DNA from: Pseudomonas sp. LB-090624
Lineage (GTDB): Bacteria > Pseudomonadota > Gammaproteobacteria > Pseudomonadales > Pseudomonadaceae
Reading direction: 5' to 3'
NCBI RefSeq assembly: GCF_003205205.1
Contig: NZ_QJRL01000007.1
Span: 124,001 to 188,000 of the forward strand
Length of the DNA: 64,000 nt
The notes below the pieces were generated by a model. The model was not told the origin of the DNA. It saw nothing but the letters and a program-made list of their open reading frames with translations, and searched no databases. The translations under genes were made by a program, and so were the position numbers. This document shows, piece by piece, positions 26,432 through 35,060 of the stretch. Positions within the stretch are counted from its first letter, which is position 1. The number at the start of each line of letters is the position of its first letter.

Positions 26432-27997
26432 TTACGGCAGCGGCGGGTTGTTCCAGCGCTGAACGGTGACGATCAGGTGCCCTTCGCCGGTCTGGCCGCC
26501 GTCGGCCAGGGTGGCGATGACCTTCAGGTTACCGGCATTGTTGGTCATCATCTTGCGCTCGGGGTTGGGCCCCGCACCGCCTGGCACGAACACCCCGTCG
26601 GCCTGCATCTTGCCGGCGAACTTGAGGTCTTCGTCCTCTACCGCACGCTCGTTGAAGGGCTCGACCTTCCAGCTGGCCGGCAGGTAGCCGATGCGCAGCG
26701 GCTGGCCGTTGGCATCCTTACCCCAGGCTTCGGCCTCGAAACGGCCCTGCACCTTTGGCACCGAGGCGCCGTTCTCACCAATGCGGGCGATGGAGAAGGC
26801 CGGCACCACTTTCACTTCGTCGACCTTGTCGTAGACCGCCAGGTTGCCACCTTTGAGCGCCCCTACCGCGACCTCGCGCTGGCCAGGCTTGGCATCGGCC
26901 GCAGCGCGGGCCTTGACCCGTACCAGGGTCGGCGTCTGCTCCAGCACTTCGCTCACTTCCACCCCGGCGCCCAGGTCCGGCTTGCCGCTCAGGCCGCTGC
27001 CGACCAGGGTAATTTCGCTTTCAGCGCCAGCCTTGATGAACGCCGGCTGTACCGCCAGCAACCGCGCTTTGCCCTCTTTCACGGCGCTGAAGTCCAGGCC
27101 ACGCTCATCGTGCTCGGTTTCGAACATACGGCCTTTCATCTCGCCGTCCAACGCTGCGAACACCTGACGCAAGCTGGCGTCGCCAACCTTGATGTTGCCG
27201 CGCCACTCGTAGCCGTTGTAAAGGATCGCCGAACCGCTGCCGTTGAACGGCGTGCCGTCGGCGTAAGCGCCCTTGACCTCGACCTTGAAGGTATCGCCCT
27301 CGTCGGCGGTCACGCTCATCACCCCACGGACATCGCCCTTGGCCAGCATGTGGCCGCTGAACGCCCACTGCCCCACCAGCACGTCGGCCTTCGGTTTTGC
27401 CTGCTGCCATTCAGCCCAGGCCGGGTTGTCCAGCGGATAGCGCTTGGCAAGTTCCGGCACCACCTGTTGCAGGGCAATTGGCAACCAGTCGCGGTCCCGC
27501 GCCTGGGCCTGGTATTCGAGGGACGGCCACTGGCCCAGGTGGAAGTTGACCAGGTGCTCCCACTCCTTGGCTGGGCGACGTTGCAAGGCGACGCGAGCAC
27601 CGGAGTGGCAACGACCACAGGTTTCGCTGAGCTGGGTATCGAAGTGCTCGACAGTGTTGAGCCTGCGCTCCATGGCGTAGCGCACGCCATCGGTCTCGCT
27701 GGGCGCCAGGCCCTGCTTGTCGGCCAGGTACTTGACCAAGGTGCGGCGGTCGTCGTCGCTGATCTGCAAGCCGTGCATCACCTGCATGCGGGCGATGCTC
27801 ATCAACCAGCCCTCCGGCGTTTTACGCTGGTGGCTGATACGGCTGTAGGTATCGTTGCCTTCTGGGATATGGCACCCCATGCATTTGTTCTGCAACAAGC
27901 TCGGGCCCTGCTCGGCCGCCATGGCCTGGGTGCTCAGCAGCGCGGCGGCGACCAGCGCCAGTTTGCCCGCATGCCGCCGGAGTCGAGTCGTCTTCAA
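26432..27997 (-). CDS. qhpA: Quinohemoprotein amine dehydrogenase, alpha subunit (diheme cytochrome c)
   Basis: A 521-residue periplasmic protein with a signal peptide cleaved near AMAAEQ. Two haem-c sites lie in the N-terminal third: KCMGCH (about 39-43) and TCGRCH (about 127-131). Three beta-rich domains follow, as in the QHNDH alpha structure. It carries electrons from the CTQ cofactor of the gamma subunit to a soluble acceptor. GGAGGT sits six bases before the ATG. It is the first gene of the leftward operon and faces the aldehyde dehydrogenase gene across a 435-base control region. Confidence 0.94.
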   Translation of the reverse strand: MKTTRLRRHAGKLALVAAALLSTQAMAAEQGPSLLQNKCMGCHIPEGNDTYSRISHQRKTPEGWLMSIARMQVMHGLQISDDDRRTLVKYLADKQGLAPSETDGVRYAMERRLNTVEHFDTQLSETCGRCHSGARVALQRRPAKEWEHLVNFHLGQWPSLEYQAQARDRDWLPIALQQVVPELAKRYPLDNPAWAEWQQAKPKADVLVGQWAFSGHMLAKGDVRGVMSVTADEGDTFKVEVKGAYADGTPFNGSGSAILYNGYEWRGNIKVGDASLRQVFAALDGEMKGRMFETEHDERGLDFSAVKEGKARLLAVQPAFIKAGAESEITLVGSGLSGKPDLGAGVEVSEVLEQTPTLVRVKARAAADAKPGQREVAVGALKGGNLAVYDKVDEVKVVPAFSIARIGENGASVPKVQGRFEAEAWGKDANGQPLRIGYLPASWKVEPFNERAVEDEDLKFAGKMQADGVFVPGGAGPNPERKMMTNNAGNLKVIATLADGGQTGEGHLIVTVQRWNNPPLP

Positions 27998-28074
27998 GGT
28001 CAGACCTCCACGGTTGTTGTTCTTATCGTTTTTCGCACGCTTTGGTACAGCAGGTGTGCATGTGAAGGTTGCGA

Positions 28075-28090
28075 TACAGGAACTGTGCCA
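28075..28090 (-). promoter_or_regulatory. Possible weak sigma-54 promoter of qhpA
   Basis: On the qhpA strand TGGCACAGTTCCTGTA has a perfect -24 block but CTGT in place of TTGC at -12. The start would be about 66 bases upstream of the qhpA ATG. It is offered because the opposite promoter and the cluster's regulator are sigma-54 type. Confidence 0.35.
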
Positions 28091-28114
28091 GTTGCGGTAA
28101 AAGCGTTTCCTTTC

Positions 28115-28130
28115 AACCGTTTAAGCGGTT
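28115..28130. promoter_or_regulatory. 16-bp near-palindrome in the qhp control region
   Basis: AACCGTTTAAGCGGTT matches its own reverse complement at 14 of 16 positions. It lies just upstream of the possible qhpA promoter. It could be an operator; the protein that would bind it is unknown. Confidence 0.4.
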
Positions 28131-28188
28131 TTCAGTGTCTGGCCAGCAGCAAGGATGGCCACTTGCAGCGTGCCATTTCGCGACAGGG

Positions 28189-28205
28189 TGTTTCATCCTG
28201 AGACA
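28189..28205. promoter_or_regulatory. Candidate enhancer-binding-protein site
   Basis: TGTTTCATCCTGAGACA is an inverted repeat (6 of 7 arm positions match) lying ~175-190 bases upstream of the aldehyde dehydrogenase sigma-54 promoter and ~100 upstream of the possible qhpA promoter. A further TGTTTCA half-site is at 28264 and GTCTCA half-sites follow within 30 bases. Spacing and symmetry fit the AcoR-type activator encoded at 35061-36971. Confidence 0.5.
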
Positions 28206-28220
28206 GCGGCCTGCGATGCA

Positions 28221-28252
28221 GGCCTTGGCGGGCATGCCCCGCGAAGAGGGCC
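28221..28252. repeat. REP-like hairpin
   Basis: GGCCTTGGCGGGCATGCCCC followed by GCGAAGAGGGCC can fold as a hairpin and shares the CGCGAAGAGG core of the other REP elements in the window. It sits inside the qhpA/aldehyde dehydrogenase control region. Confidence 0.55.
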
Positions 28253-28377
28253 GTACAAAGCAGTGTTTCACCAACGTCTCACACCGTCTCAATGTGCAAC
28301 AGCGCACCCGTGCAATCCGAACCTTGCATCCCGGCAAAACCCAATCAGCTCAATGCCTTGCTGCCAACTGCCCAGCT

Positions 28378-28392
28378 TGGCACGGCCATTGC
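28378..28392 (+). promoter_or_regulatory. Sigma-54 promoter of the aldehyde dehydrogenase-porin unit
   Basis: TGGCACGGCCATTGC matches the -24/-12 consensus (TGGCACG-N4-TTGC) at every key position. The start point would be near 28404, with AAGAGG and the ATG (28433) about 30 bases on. This fits control by the sigma-54 activator of the cluster. Confidence 0.85.
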
Positions 28393-28432
28393 GCCAGTGC
28401 CCGTCACATCCAATGACAAGAGGCACAGCCCC

Positions 28433-29926
28433 ATGCTTTCCGACCTGCCCATCCTGCCCGCCACCCGCGCCTTTCTCGAACGCAAGCTGAAGATGCGCAT
28501 TGGCGCCGACTGGCAGGACGCCGCCAGCGGTCGCACCCTGCAGTTCCGCAACCCGGCCACCGGCGAAGTGCTGGGTGAAGTGCCTGCCGCCGAGGCCGAA
28601 GATGTCGACCGCGCCGTGCGCGCTGCACGCCAGGCCTTCGACGACTCGCCCTGGAGCCGCCTGCGCCCACGTGAACGGCAGAACCTGCTGTGGCGCCTGG
28701 CCGACCTGATGGAGCGCGACGCCCGCCAGCTGGCCGAACTCGAGTGCCTGAACAACGGCAAGAGCGCGGCCGTGGCTCAGGTGATGGACGTGCAGCTGGC
28801 CATCGACTTCCTGCGCTACATGGCCGGCTGGGCCACCAAGATCGAGGGTAGCACCGTCGAAGCGTCCATGCCGTTGATGCCCAACGACCAATTTCACGGT
28901 TTCGTGCGCCGCGAGGCAGTTGGGGTGGTTGGCGCCATCGTCGCCTGGAACTTCCCCCTGTTGCTGGCCTGCTGGAAGCTCGGCCCGGCACTGGCCACCG
29001 GCTGCACCGTGGTGCTGAAGCCAGCCGACGAAACCCCGCTGAGCGTGCTCAAGCTTGCCGAACTGGTCGACGAAGCCGGCTACCCGGCCGGCGTGTTCAA
29101 TGTGGTTACCGGTACCGGCCTGAACGCCGGCGCTGCGCTAAGCCGTCACCCCGGCGTAGACAAGCTGACCTTCACCGGCTCAACCGAAGTCGGCAAGCTG
29201 ATCGGCAAGGCGGCCATGGACAACATGACCCGCGTCACCCTGGAACTGGGCGGCAAGTCGCCGACCATCGTCATGCCTGATGCCAACCTGCAGGAAGCCG
29301 CAGCCGGCGCAGCCACGGCGATCTTCTTCAACCAGGGCCAGGTGTGCTGCGCGGGCTCACGGCTGTACGTGCACCGCAAGCACTTCGACAACGTAGTGGC
29401 AGACATTGCCGGCATCGCCAATGGCATGAAGCTGGGCAGCGGGTTGGACCCTGCGGTGCAGATGGGCCCGCTGATCTCGGCCAAGCAGCAAGACCGTGTC
29501 ACCGGCTACATCGAACTTGGCCGCGAACTGGGCGCCACCATCGCCTGCGGCGGTGAAAGTTTCGGGCCTGGCTACTTCGTCAAGCCGACCGTGATCGTGG
29601 ATGTCGACCAGCGTCACCGGCTGGTGCAGGAAGAAATCTTCGGGCCGGTGCTGGTGGCGATGCCATTCGATGACATCGACGAAGTGATCGCCATGGCCAA
29701 CGACAACCCCTATGGCCTGGGTGCAAGCATCTGGTCCAACGACCTGGCCGCCGTGCACCGCATGATCCCGCGCATCAAGTCCGGCTCGGTGTGGGTCAAC
29801 TGCCACAGCGCGCTGGACCCGGCGCTGCCGTTTGGTGGCTACAAGATGTCCGGGGTTGGCCGTGAGATGGGCGCGGCTGCGATCGAGCATTACACCGAGC
29901 TGAAATCGGTGTTGATCAGGCTCTGA
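28433..29926 (+). CDS. NAD(P)-dependent aldehyde dehydrogenase
   Basis: A 497-residue cytoplasmic ALDH-superfamily enzyme. The frame opens at 28292, but the sigma-54 promoter at 28378-28392 lies inside that extension, so the ATG at 28433 is the true start. Motifs: catalytic Glu in LELGGKSPTI, catalytic Cys in FFNQGQVCCAGSR, NAD-fold FTGSTEVGK, and ending KMSGVGREMGAAAIEHYTELK. It oxidises the aldehyde left after amine deamination by QHNDH to the acid, which the ligase at 21725-23398 can then activate. It is separated from the porin gene by a REP hairpin. Confidence 0.93.
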   Translation: MLSDLPILPATRAFLERKLKMRIGADWQDAASGRTLQFRNPATGEVLGEVPAAEAEDVDRAVRAARQAFDDSPWSRLRPRERQNLLWRLADLMERDARQLAELECLNNGKSAAVAQVMDVQLAIDFLRYMAGWATKIEGSTVEASMPLMPNDQFHGFVRREAVGVVGAIVAWNFPLLLACWKLGPALATGCTVVLKPADETPLSVLKLAELVDEAGYPAGVFNVVTGTGLNAGAALSRHPGVDKLTFTGSTEVGKLIGKAAMDNMTRVTLELGGKSPTIVMPDANLQEAAAGAATAIFFNQGQVCCAGSRLYVHRKHFDNVVADIAGIANGMKLGSGLDPAVQMGPLISAKQQDRVTGYIELGRELGATIACGGESFGPGYFVKPTVIVDVDQRHRLVQEEIFGPVLVAMPFDDIDEVIAMANDNPYGLGASIWSNDLAAVHRMIPRIKSGSVWVNCHSALDPALPFGGYKMSGVGREMGAAAIEHYTELKSVLIRL

Positions 29927-29933
29927 TCCTCTA

Positions 29934-29981
29934 CCAGTCCCGGCCTCTTCCCGATCTTGCCCGCGAAGAGGCCGGGACTGG
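29934..29981. repeat. REP-like element with 17-bp perfect stem
   Basis: CCAGTCCCGGCCTCTTC and GAAGAGGCCGGGACTGG form a perfect stem around a 14-base loop that contains CTTGCCCGC. The core matches P. putida REP sequences. It sits between the aldehyde dehydrogenase and porin genes and may act as a partial terminator. Confidence 0.8.
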
Positions 29982-30022
29982 CGACAAGCAAACAACAACA
30001 ATAATAACCATGGAGCACACCC

Positions 30023-31336
30023 ATGAGGCACCCACTCGCCTGCACACTGGCCCTGCTGTTGGCGGCACCCGCCACTCACGCCTACGAGCTGTACAACCAA
30101 CATGGCACCACCCTCAACGCCGACCTCGAAGCCTTGTTCGGCGTCTTCCACAGCGACGAGAGCTTCAACCAGGCCGGCAACCGTCAACCCGGCAGCACCG
30201 CCTGGCAGGAAGGCTACGTAAAATACGGCCTCAGCGGCAGCCAGGCCATGGCCGACAGCGGCACCCTCTACGGCGCCGTCAACCTGCTAAGTTCTGCCAC
30301 CTGGGGCGATGGCGACGCCGCCGGCCTGACGCTGGGGGACGAACACCGCACTGCTATCGAAGACCTGTACCTGGGCTGGCGCTCGGCCAGCCTGTTCCCC
30401 GCCTTCGGTGAAGACGGCGTGGACATTTCTGGCGGCCGTCAGGTTGTTAGCCTGGGCGACGGCTTCCTGATTCAGGGCGACCCGGTCAACCTGGGCAAGG
30501 TCGACCTGGGCGCCAACTTCGACCGCGGCGGCGCCTACTACCTGGCCGCACGCAAGGCCTTCGACCGCACCGCCGTGCTACGCCTGGGTGGCAACCAGGG
30601 CTGGCGCGGTGACCTGATGTGGTTGAAGTCCGACAACCATTACCAGGCCGACACGTCCCTGGCGGTCGCCAACCTGGAGCACGTCGCCGATACCGGTACC
30701 GTCGGCCTGAGCTGGATCCGCGGCCTCGACGTGGACCAGCGCTACGCGCAGATCATGGGCCTGGAACATCGCGACGGCATGGACACCGCCAGCCTGCGCG
30801 GGCGCGGCAACCTGGGCGTCAAAGACCTTGAGCTGGCCGCCGAGTACGTGAGCCAGGACAAGACCGGCGGGCGCGAGAATGCCTGGTACCTGGAGGGCAA
30901 CTGGACCTTCTCCCAACTGCCTTGGTCACCCACCGCCACCTACCGCTACAGCCGCTTCTCCGAAGGCTTCGACCCGCTGTTCTATGGCCTGAGCCGAGGC
31001 TACGGCACCTGGTTCCAGGGTGAAGTGGCAGCCAACTATGCCGGGCCGTTCAACAAGAACAGCCAAGTGCACCATGTAGCGCTGAAAGGCAAACCACGGG
31101 ACAACCTGACCGTCGGCGCGCTGTACTTCAACTTCGACACGCTGGACACCGACCAGGGCAACCTTGGCGGGCGCGAGTTGGACCTGTATGTGGAATGGAT
31201 GGTCAACGACCACTTGCTGATCAGCCCGGTGGTGGGGTTCTACAAACCGGAGCGCAGTGCGGCCAATGGCGGTACGCAGCTGGGTGGGCGGGATACCGGG
31301 ACTTACCTGCAATTGATTGTCGGGACCTTTTTCTGA
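30023..31336 (+). CDS. Outer-membrane porin of the alginate-export (AlgE-like) type
   Basis: A 437-residue protein with a signal peptide (MRHPLACTLALLLAAPATHA) and a mature part of alternating polar/hydrophobic strands ending in Phe (LIVGTFF), typical of outer-membrane barrels. Blocks such as GVDISGGRQVVSLGDGFLIQGDP resemble the alginate_exp family. It probably admits the amine or an acid intermediate. It lies after the aldehyde dehydrogenase and before the convergent qhpG, so it belongs to the amine regulon. Confidence 0.85.
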   Translation: MRHPLACTLALLLAAPATHAYELYNQHGTTLNADLEALFGVFHSDESFNQAGNRQPGSTAWQEGYVKYGLSGSQAMADSGTLYGAVNLLSSATWGDGDAAGLTLGDEHRTAIEDLYLGWRSASLFPAFGEDGVDISGGRQVVSLGDGFLIQGDPVNLGKVDLGANFDRGGAYYLAARKAFDRTAVLRLGGNQGWRGDLMWLKSDNHYQADTSLAVANLEHVADTGTVGLSWIRGLDVDQRYAQIMGLEHRDGMDTASLRGRGNLGVKDLELAAEYVSQDKTGGRENAWYLEGNWTFSQLPWSPTATYRYSRFSEGFDPLFYGLSRGYGTWFQGEVAANYAGPFNKNSQVHHVALKGKPRDNLTVGALYFNFDTLDTDQGNLGGRELDLYVEWMVNDHLLISPVVGFYKPERSAANGGTQLGGRDTGTYLQLIVGTFF

Positions 31337-31346
31337 TCCGACATCC

Positions 31347-31367
31347 CGGGGCCGCCAAGCGGCCCCG
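31347..31367. terminator. Bidirectional terminator between porin and qhpG genes
   Basis: CGGGGCCGC, loop CAA and GCGGCCCCG form a perfect 9-bp stem between convergent genes. Confidence 0.62.
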
Positions 31368-31373
31368 ACAATC

Positions 31374-32666
31374 TCAAGCCAACCCCAGCTCCCCCAGCCA
31401 CCGCCGCACCATCCTTTGCTGCTCAGGCGCAAGCCCTGTCAACACCGCCTCAATTGGCCGTCCATCCTGTATTGCCCGGACCACAGGCGCCAACTCCACC
31501 CCCTGCAAATGCCACACTCCCAACGGCTGGTCTGCAGTCACCACAACCTCGGCCGCGTCCACCAGCCCTTCACGCAGAACAGGCCGCCGCTCGACCCGTA
31601 CTGCGTGCCAATCCGCCGCCTGGTGCAATGGCTGAGCATCCGGCCAGCCCTGGCGCCGGCCCCAGAACGGTTGCCCCGCCCGTGCCTGCTCCTGCGCGTA
31701 GAAATCCCGCCCGATCCGGGCAAAACGCAAGAACAGCTGCTCGACGCGCTGTTGGTGAAACTGTCGCGCCAGCAAAGCCCGCTCGGGCCTGCGCAGCAAG
31801 GTATTGATTACCACCGGCGCCTGTAACGCCGAGGACAGCGACTGGAAGATCCCGTTGCCCGACAGCGGGTCAACGGCCATCGCCGCATCGCCCACCCGGA
31901 TCCAGTCCTGCCCAACACATTCACCCGCCAGAATGGCGGTACTGCTGCGCGCATGCGCGGGTGCAGGCACCAGCGCCTGCTCATCGAACAGCCTGGCCAC
32001 CAAAGCGCTGCCGGCACGCCGCGCAGCGCAGTAATCCGCCAATCGGGCCTTGCCCGGCAGCCCTGCAGCCTCAAGGGTGACCTGCCAATAGCAGCGGCCA
32101 TCTTCCAGCCGAGCCATCCATGCCCAGCCATCCTCCAGGCTCTCCACCGCCGACGCTGGCGCCCCGGGGCTACCCTGCCAGGCATTCAGCAAGCTGACCG
32201 TTTCCGGCCCGCGCAGGCGGTCTGTGGCCAGCGGCGCCTGACGGCCCCGTGCCTCGACCAGGAAGCTGGCGGTCAGCTGCTGGCCATCTTCAAGGCGAAT
32301 GAAATACTCACCGTGCTGGACAACCTCGCGCACACGGCCCTCGATCACGCTTACGCCTGCGCCTCGCAGGTCTTCACGCAACGCCCTGTCAAAGCGTTGC
32401 CGGTCGAGCAAAAACTCCTGGTTCATCTGCAAATGCTGGCCATTCCAGTGCACCTGCCGGCTGGCCGGCATCGCCGCGTGGCCCAAGGCGCCGCCAAGGC
32501 CTGCGTGACGCAAGCCTTCCAGCACCCGCTGGGAAACTCCTTCCACTGCCGCAAACCGGCGCCAATCCGAGACGACCGTGACGGCGTAGCCAAGCCGCCG
32601 TAAACCAATGGCCGTGGCAGCACCTGCAGGGCCTGCGCCCAGCACCACAATACGCGGTTCAGGCAT
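31374..32666 (-). CDS. qhpG: FAD-dependent monooxygenase of CTQ biogenesis
   Basis: A 430-residue flavoprotein. The ATG at 32666 gives [22 protein letters not shown] with the dinucleotide-binding GxGxxG at the very start; the earlier frame overlaps qhpE. A second FAD motif, WIRVGDAAMAVDPLSGNGIF, is typical of group A/tryptophan-halogenase-like monooxygenases. QhpG is known in QHNDH systems to hydroxylate the target Trp of the bridged gamma subunit, setting up tryptophylquinone. It overlaps the 3' end of qhpE by eight bases, so they are coupled. It is the last gene of the EBP-qhpF-qhpE-qhpG unit. Confidence 0.92.
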   Translation of the reverse strand: MPEPRIVVLGAGPAGAATAIGLRRLGYAVTVVSDWRRFAAVEGVSQRVLEGLRHAGLGGALGHAAMPASRQVHWNGQHLQMNQEFLLDRQRFDRALREDLRGAGVSVIEGRVREVVQHGEYFIRLEDGQQLTASFLVEARGRQAPLATDRLRGPETVSLLNAWQGSPGAPASAVESLEDGWAWMARLEDGRCYWQVTLEAAGLPGKARLADYCAARRAGSALVARLFDEQALVPAPAHARSSTAILAGECVGQDWIRVGDAAMAVDPLSGNGIFQSLSSALQAPVVINTLLRRPERALLARQFHQQRVEQLFLRFARIGRDFYAQEQARAGQPFWGRRQGWPDAQPLHQAADWHAVRVERRPVLREGLVDAAEVVVTADQPLGVWHLQGVELAPVVRAIQDGRPIEAVLTGLAPEQQRMVRRWLGELGLA

Positions 32667-33336
32667 GGCGGGGCCCTCGACGCTCGGGGCCTTTGAAAGC
32701 AGCATGCTCACGCAACCAGTCATGCACCTGCTGGCGATCCCGGCCCGGCTCATCACGCAACAACGCCGCCACCCGCCCACTCAAGGCCGCGCAGCCAAGG
32801 CTCGCACCCGCCCTGCCACCGGCGCCCACATAGCTGCCAAAGTCCGCCTGCTGCGTACCCAGCCACGACCACTGGCCCGGCGCACAGCGGGCATCACCGG
32901 TGACTCGGATGACGCCCGGATAGCTGGCGGGGTATACCGGCCCGCCTTGAGCCGGGCTGGCAGCACACAACAGTACCCCGGCGGCCAGCGCTTCGGCGCA
33001 CGCCTGATGCAGTACCGGCCGATCCTGCTGCAGGCCAAGGCTGAGGTTGACCAGCGTAGCGCCCGCCTCTACCAGCCACAGCAAGGCGGCAGCCACCTGC
33101 AAGGCGCTGGTACTGGGCTGGGCGCTGAATACCTGAGCCATCAGCAGCCGAACCGGCCCGGCCTCACGTTGCAAACTGGCAAGCACCGCACTGCCGTGCC
33201 CCAGTTGGTCCGCATGCATTTCGCCATCACGTAACTGCCCGCCCTCCAGCCAGAAACGGCGGGCGTCGAGTAAATCGCCGGCCTGCTCAGGCGAGCAGCC
33301 ACTGTCGATGACCCCAACGCGCAGTTCAGTGGCCAT
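32659..33336 (-). CDS. qhpE: Subtilisin-like protease that removes the QhpC leader
   Basis: A 225-residue S8-family serine protease from the ATG at 33336. The catalytic triad is visible: Asp11 in VGVIDSG, His47 in QLGHGSAV and Ser179 in GASLGCAALSG. The oxyanion Asn normally near the middle is hard to place; AASPAQGGPVYPASYPGVIRV is the matching block. There is no signal peptide or propeptide, so it acts in the cytoplasm, in line with its known role of cutting the 28-residue leader from crosslinked QhpC. It overlaps both neighbours (qhpF by 11 bases, qhpG by 8). Confidence 0.9.
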   Translation of the reverse strand: MATELRVGVIDSGCSPEQAGDLLDARRFWLEGGQLRDGEMHADQLGHGSAVLASLQREAGPVRLLMAQVFSAQPSTSALQVAAALLWLVEAGATLVNLSLGLQQDRPVLHQACAEALAAGVLLCAASPAQGGPVYPASYPGVIRVTGDARCAPGQWSWLGTQQADFGSYVGAGGRAGASLGCAALSGRVAALLRDEPGRDRQQVHDWLREHAAFKGPERRGPRHA

Positions 33337-35059
33337 GTTCGGTGATCTCCTGCGGCCGCACCTGCAACTGGCCGTCATGCAGTTGCAGATGCAGGTCGGC
33401 ATCGGCCAAGGTCGAGGCGCGGTGGCTGATCAAAATGCGCGTGCGCCCTGCGAACAACTGGTCGATGGCGGCGATCACTTCCCGCTCGGTGGTTTCATCC
33501 ACCGCCGAAGTGGCCTCGTCCAGCACCAGGATCGCCGGGGCCTGCAACACTGCGCGGGCAATGGCGATACGTTGTTTCTGCCCCCCGGACAACTGCTGGC
33601 CGCGCTCGCCCAGCAAGCCATCCAAGCCCAGCGGCAGGCTGTCGACCAGGCTGTCCAGCCGCGCCAGGCGCACCACCCGTTCCAGTTGGTCACGGCTGGC
33701 CTCGGGCACGCCATAAGCCAGGTTCTGCGCCAGGGTGCCACGGAACAGCACGATGTCCTGGCTGACCACGGCGATTCGCCTGCGCAGTGCAACAAGGTCA
33801 AGGTCGCGCAGGTCGGTGCCGTCCAGCAGGATGCGTCCGGCGTCCGGGTCGTAGAAGCGCTGCAGCAGGTCGATCAGGGTTGACTTGCCCACCCCGGAGG
33901 CACCGCTGATGGCGACTTTCAGGCCGCCCGGGATGCTCACCTGCACGTTGTTCAGTACCGCACCCTGGCGCCCCTCATGGGCAAAGCTCAGCGCCTCCAG
34001 GCGCAACTCGCCGGGGCCATCGGGGATGGGCTGCGGGTTGGCGGCCTGATGTACCGCCACCGCTTCCTGCTTCAATTCCATCACCCTTCCCAGGCTCACA
34101 GCCATGCGCTGCACCGCCACGTACAAGCCCAACAGGCTCTGAACCGGCCCTACCGCCATGCCCATGTAAGTCGAAAAAGCGATCAGCGCGCCCAATTGCC
34201 AGGTGCCCTGGATAACCCACCACCCACCGACCAAAAACGCACAGGCGCGGCACCACGAGGTAAGCGTGCCGGGGATGGCCTGGGTGAAGAACTCGGTCAC
34301 CTGCACCTTCAGCAGCTGGCGCATGTAGCCCTGGCCAAGCTGGTCCAGCCGCCCTGCTTCCCGGCTTTGCTGGCCGGCTGCCTGAATGAACTTCATCGCC
34401 GGCAGGGTCTCGACCAGGAACGACGACACATCCGCCGAACGCTCACGCAAGTTGCGCACTTCGCGCTCCACCTTGCGCCGCATCCAGCGCAGCCACAGCA
34501 CCTCGATTGGCACCAGCAACGCCAGCAACAGGGACAACTGCCACGACAGCATCAGCATCAACGCAACCGCGCCCACCAGGCCGATCACCGCCGACACCGC
34601 CGAGAACAGGGAGTCCACCGCAAAGCGCTGGATCTCTGCCACATCGCCATCCAGCCGCGAAAGAATATCGCCAATACGCCGCCGCCCGTAGAAGGTCGGT
34701 GACAACTGCTGCAGATGGCGGTAAAGGTCGTCGCGCAGGGCGAACAGGATGCGCCCCGACAAACGCGTATGCAGGTAGCGGTTGACCCCAGCCAGCACAG
34801 TGCCCAGCAGGCCTGCGCCGATCATGATTGCCGCCATGTGCCAAAGCGTTTGGTAATTCTTGGCCAGCAGCCCCTCGTCGATCAGGGTTTTGACCAGCCA
34901 GGGTTGCGCCAGCGCCAACAGCGATGCACCCAGCGACAAGCCGAGCAACAGGCCGATGGCACCCCGGTGTGGGCGCACGAAACCATACAGCCAGGCCAAC
35001 GCCTGGCGCATGAGTACAGGATCGCTGGAGTCCACCAGCCTTGCGAACAGGCCGCCCAC
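33326..35059 (-). CDS. qhpF: ABC exporter (membrane-ATPase fusion) for QhpC
   Basis: About 577 residues if translation starts at the GTG at 35059, directly after the activator gene stop; an ATG at 35011 (MRQALAWLYGF) is the alternative, and neither has a strong ribosome site. The N-terminal half has six membrane helices; the C-terminal half is an ATPase with Walker A GASGVGKST, Q-loop, signature LSGGQKQRIA, Walker B ILVLDEATSA and a switch His in LISHRAST. It belongs to the MsbA/peptide-exporter class. In QHNDH systems this transporter is thought to move the modified, leader-trimmed gamma subunit to the periplasm. Confidence 0.9.
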   Translation of the reverse strand: MGGLFARLVDSSDPVLMRQALAWLYGFVRPHRGAIGLLLGLSLGASLLALAQPWLVKTLIDEGLLAKNYQTLWHMAAIMIGAGLLGTVLAGVNRYLHTRLSGRILFALRDDLYRHLQQLSPTFYGRRRIGDILSRLDGDVAEIQRFAVDSLFSAVSAVIGLVGAVALMLMLSWQLSLLLALLVPIEVLWLRWMRRKVEREVRNLRERSADVSSFLVETLPAMKFIQAAGQQSREAGRLDQLGQGYMRQLLKVQVTEFFTQAIPGTLTSWCRACAFLVGGWWVIQGTWQLGALIAFSTYMGMAVGPVQSLLGLYVAVQRMAVSLGRVMELKQEAVAVHQAANPQPIPDGPGELRLEALSFAHEGRQGAVLNNVQVSIPGGLKVAISGASGVGKSTLIDLLQRFYDPDAGRILLDGTDLRDLDLVALRRRIAVVSQDIVLFRGTLAQNLAYGVPEASRDQLERVVRLARLDSLVDSLPLGLDGLLGERGQQLSGGQKQRIAIARAVLQAPAILVLDEATSAVDETTEREVIAAIDQLFAGRTRILISHRASTLADADLHLQLHDGQLQVRPQEITEHGH

Positions 35060-35060
35060 G

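Noticed and set aside
28159..28174. TGGCACGCTGCAAGTG on the qhpA strand as a sigma-54 promoter
   Set aside because: The -24 block is good but the -12 position reads AAGT, so the invariant GC is missing.
28292..28432. Upstream start for the aldehyde dehydrogenase
   Set aside because: The sigma-54 promoter lies within this stretch, so it cannot be translated on the main transcript; the ATG at 28433 has the ribosome site.
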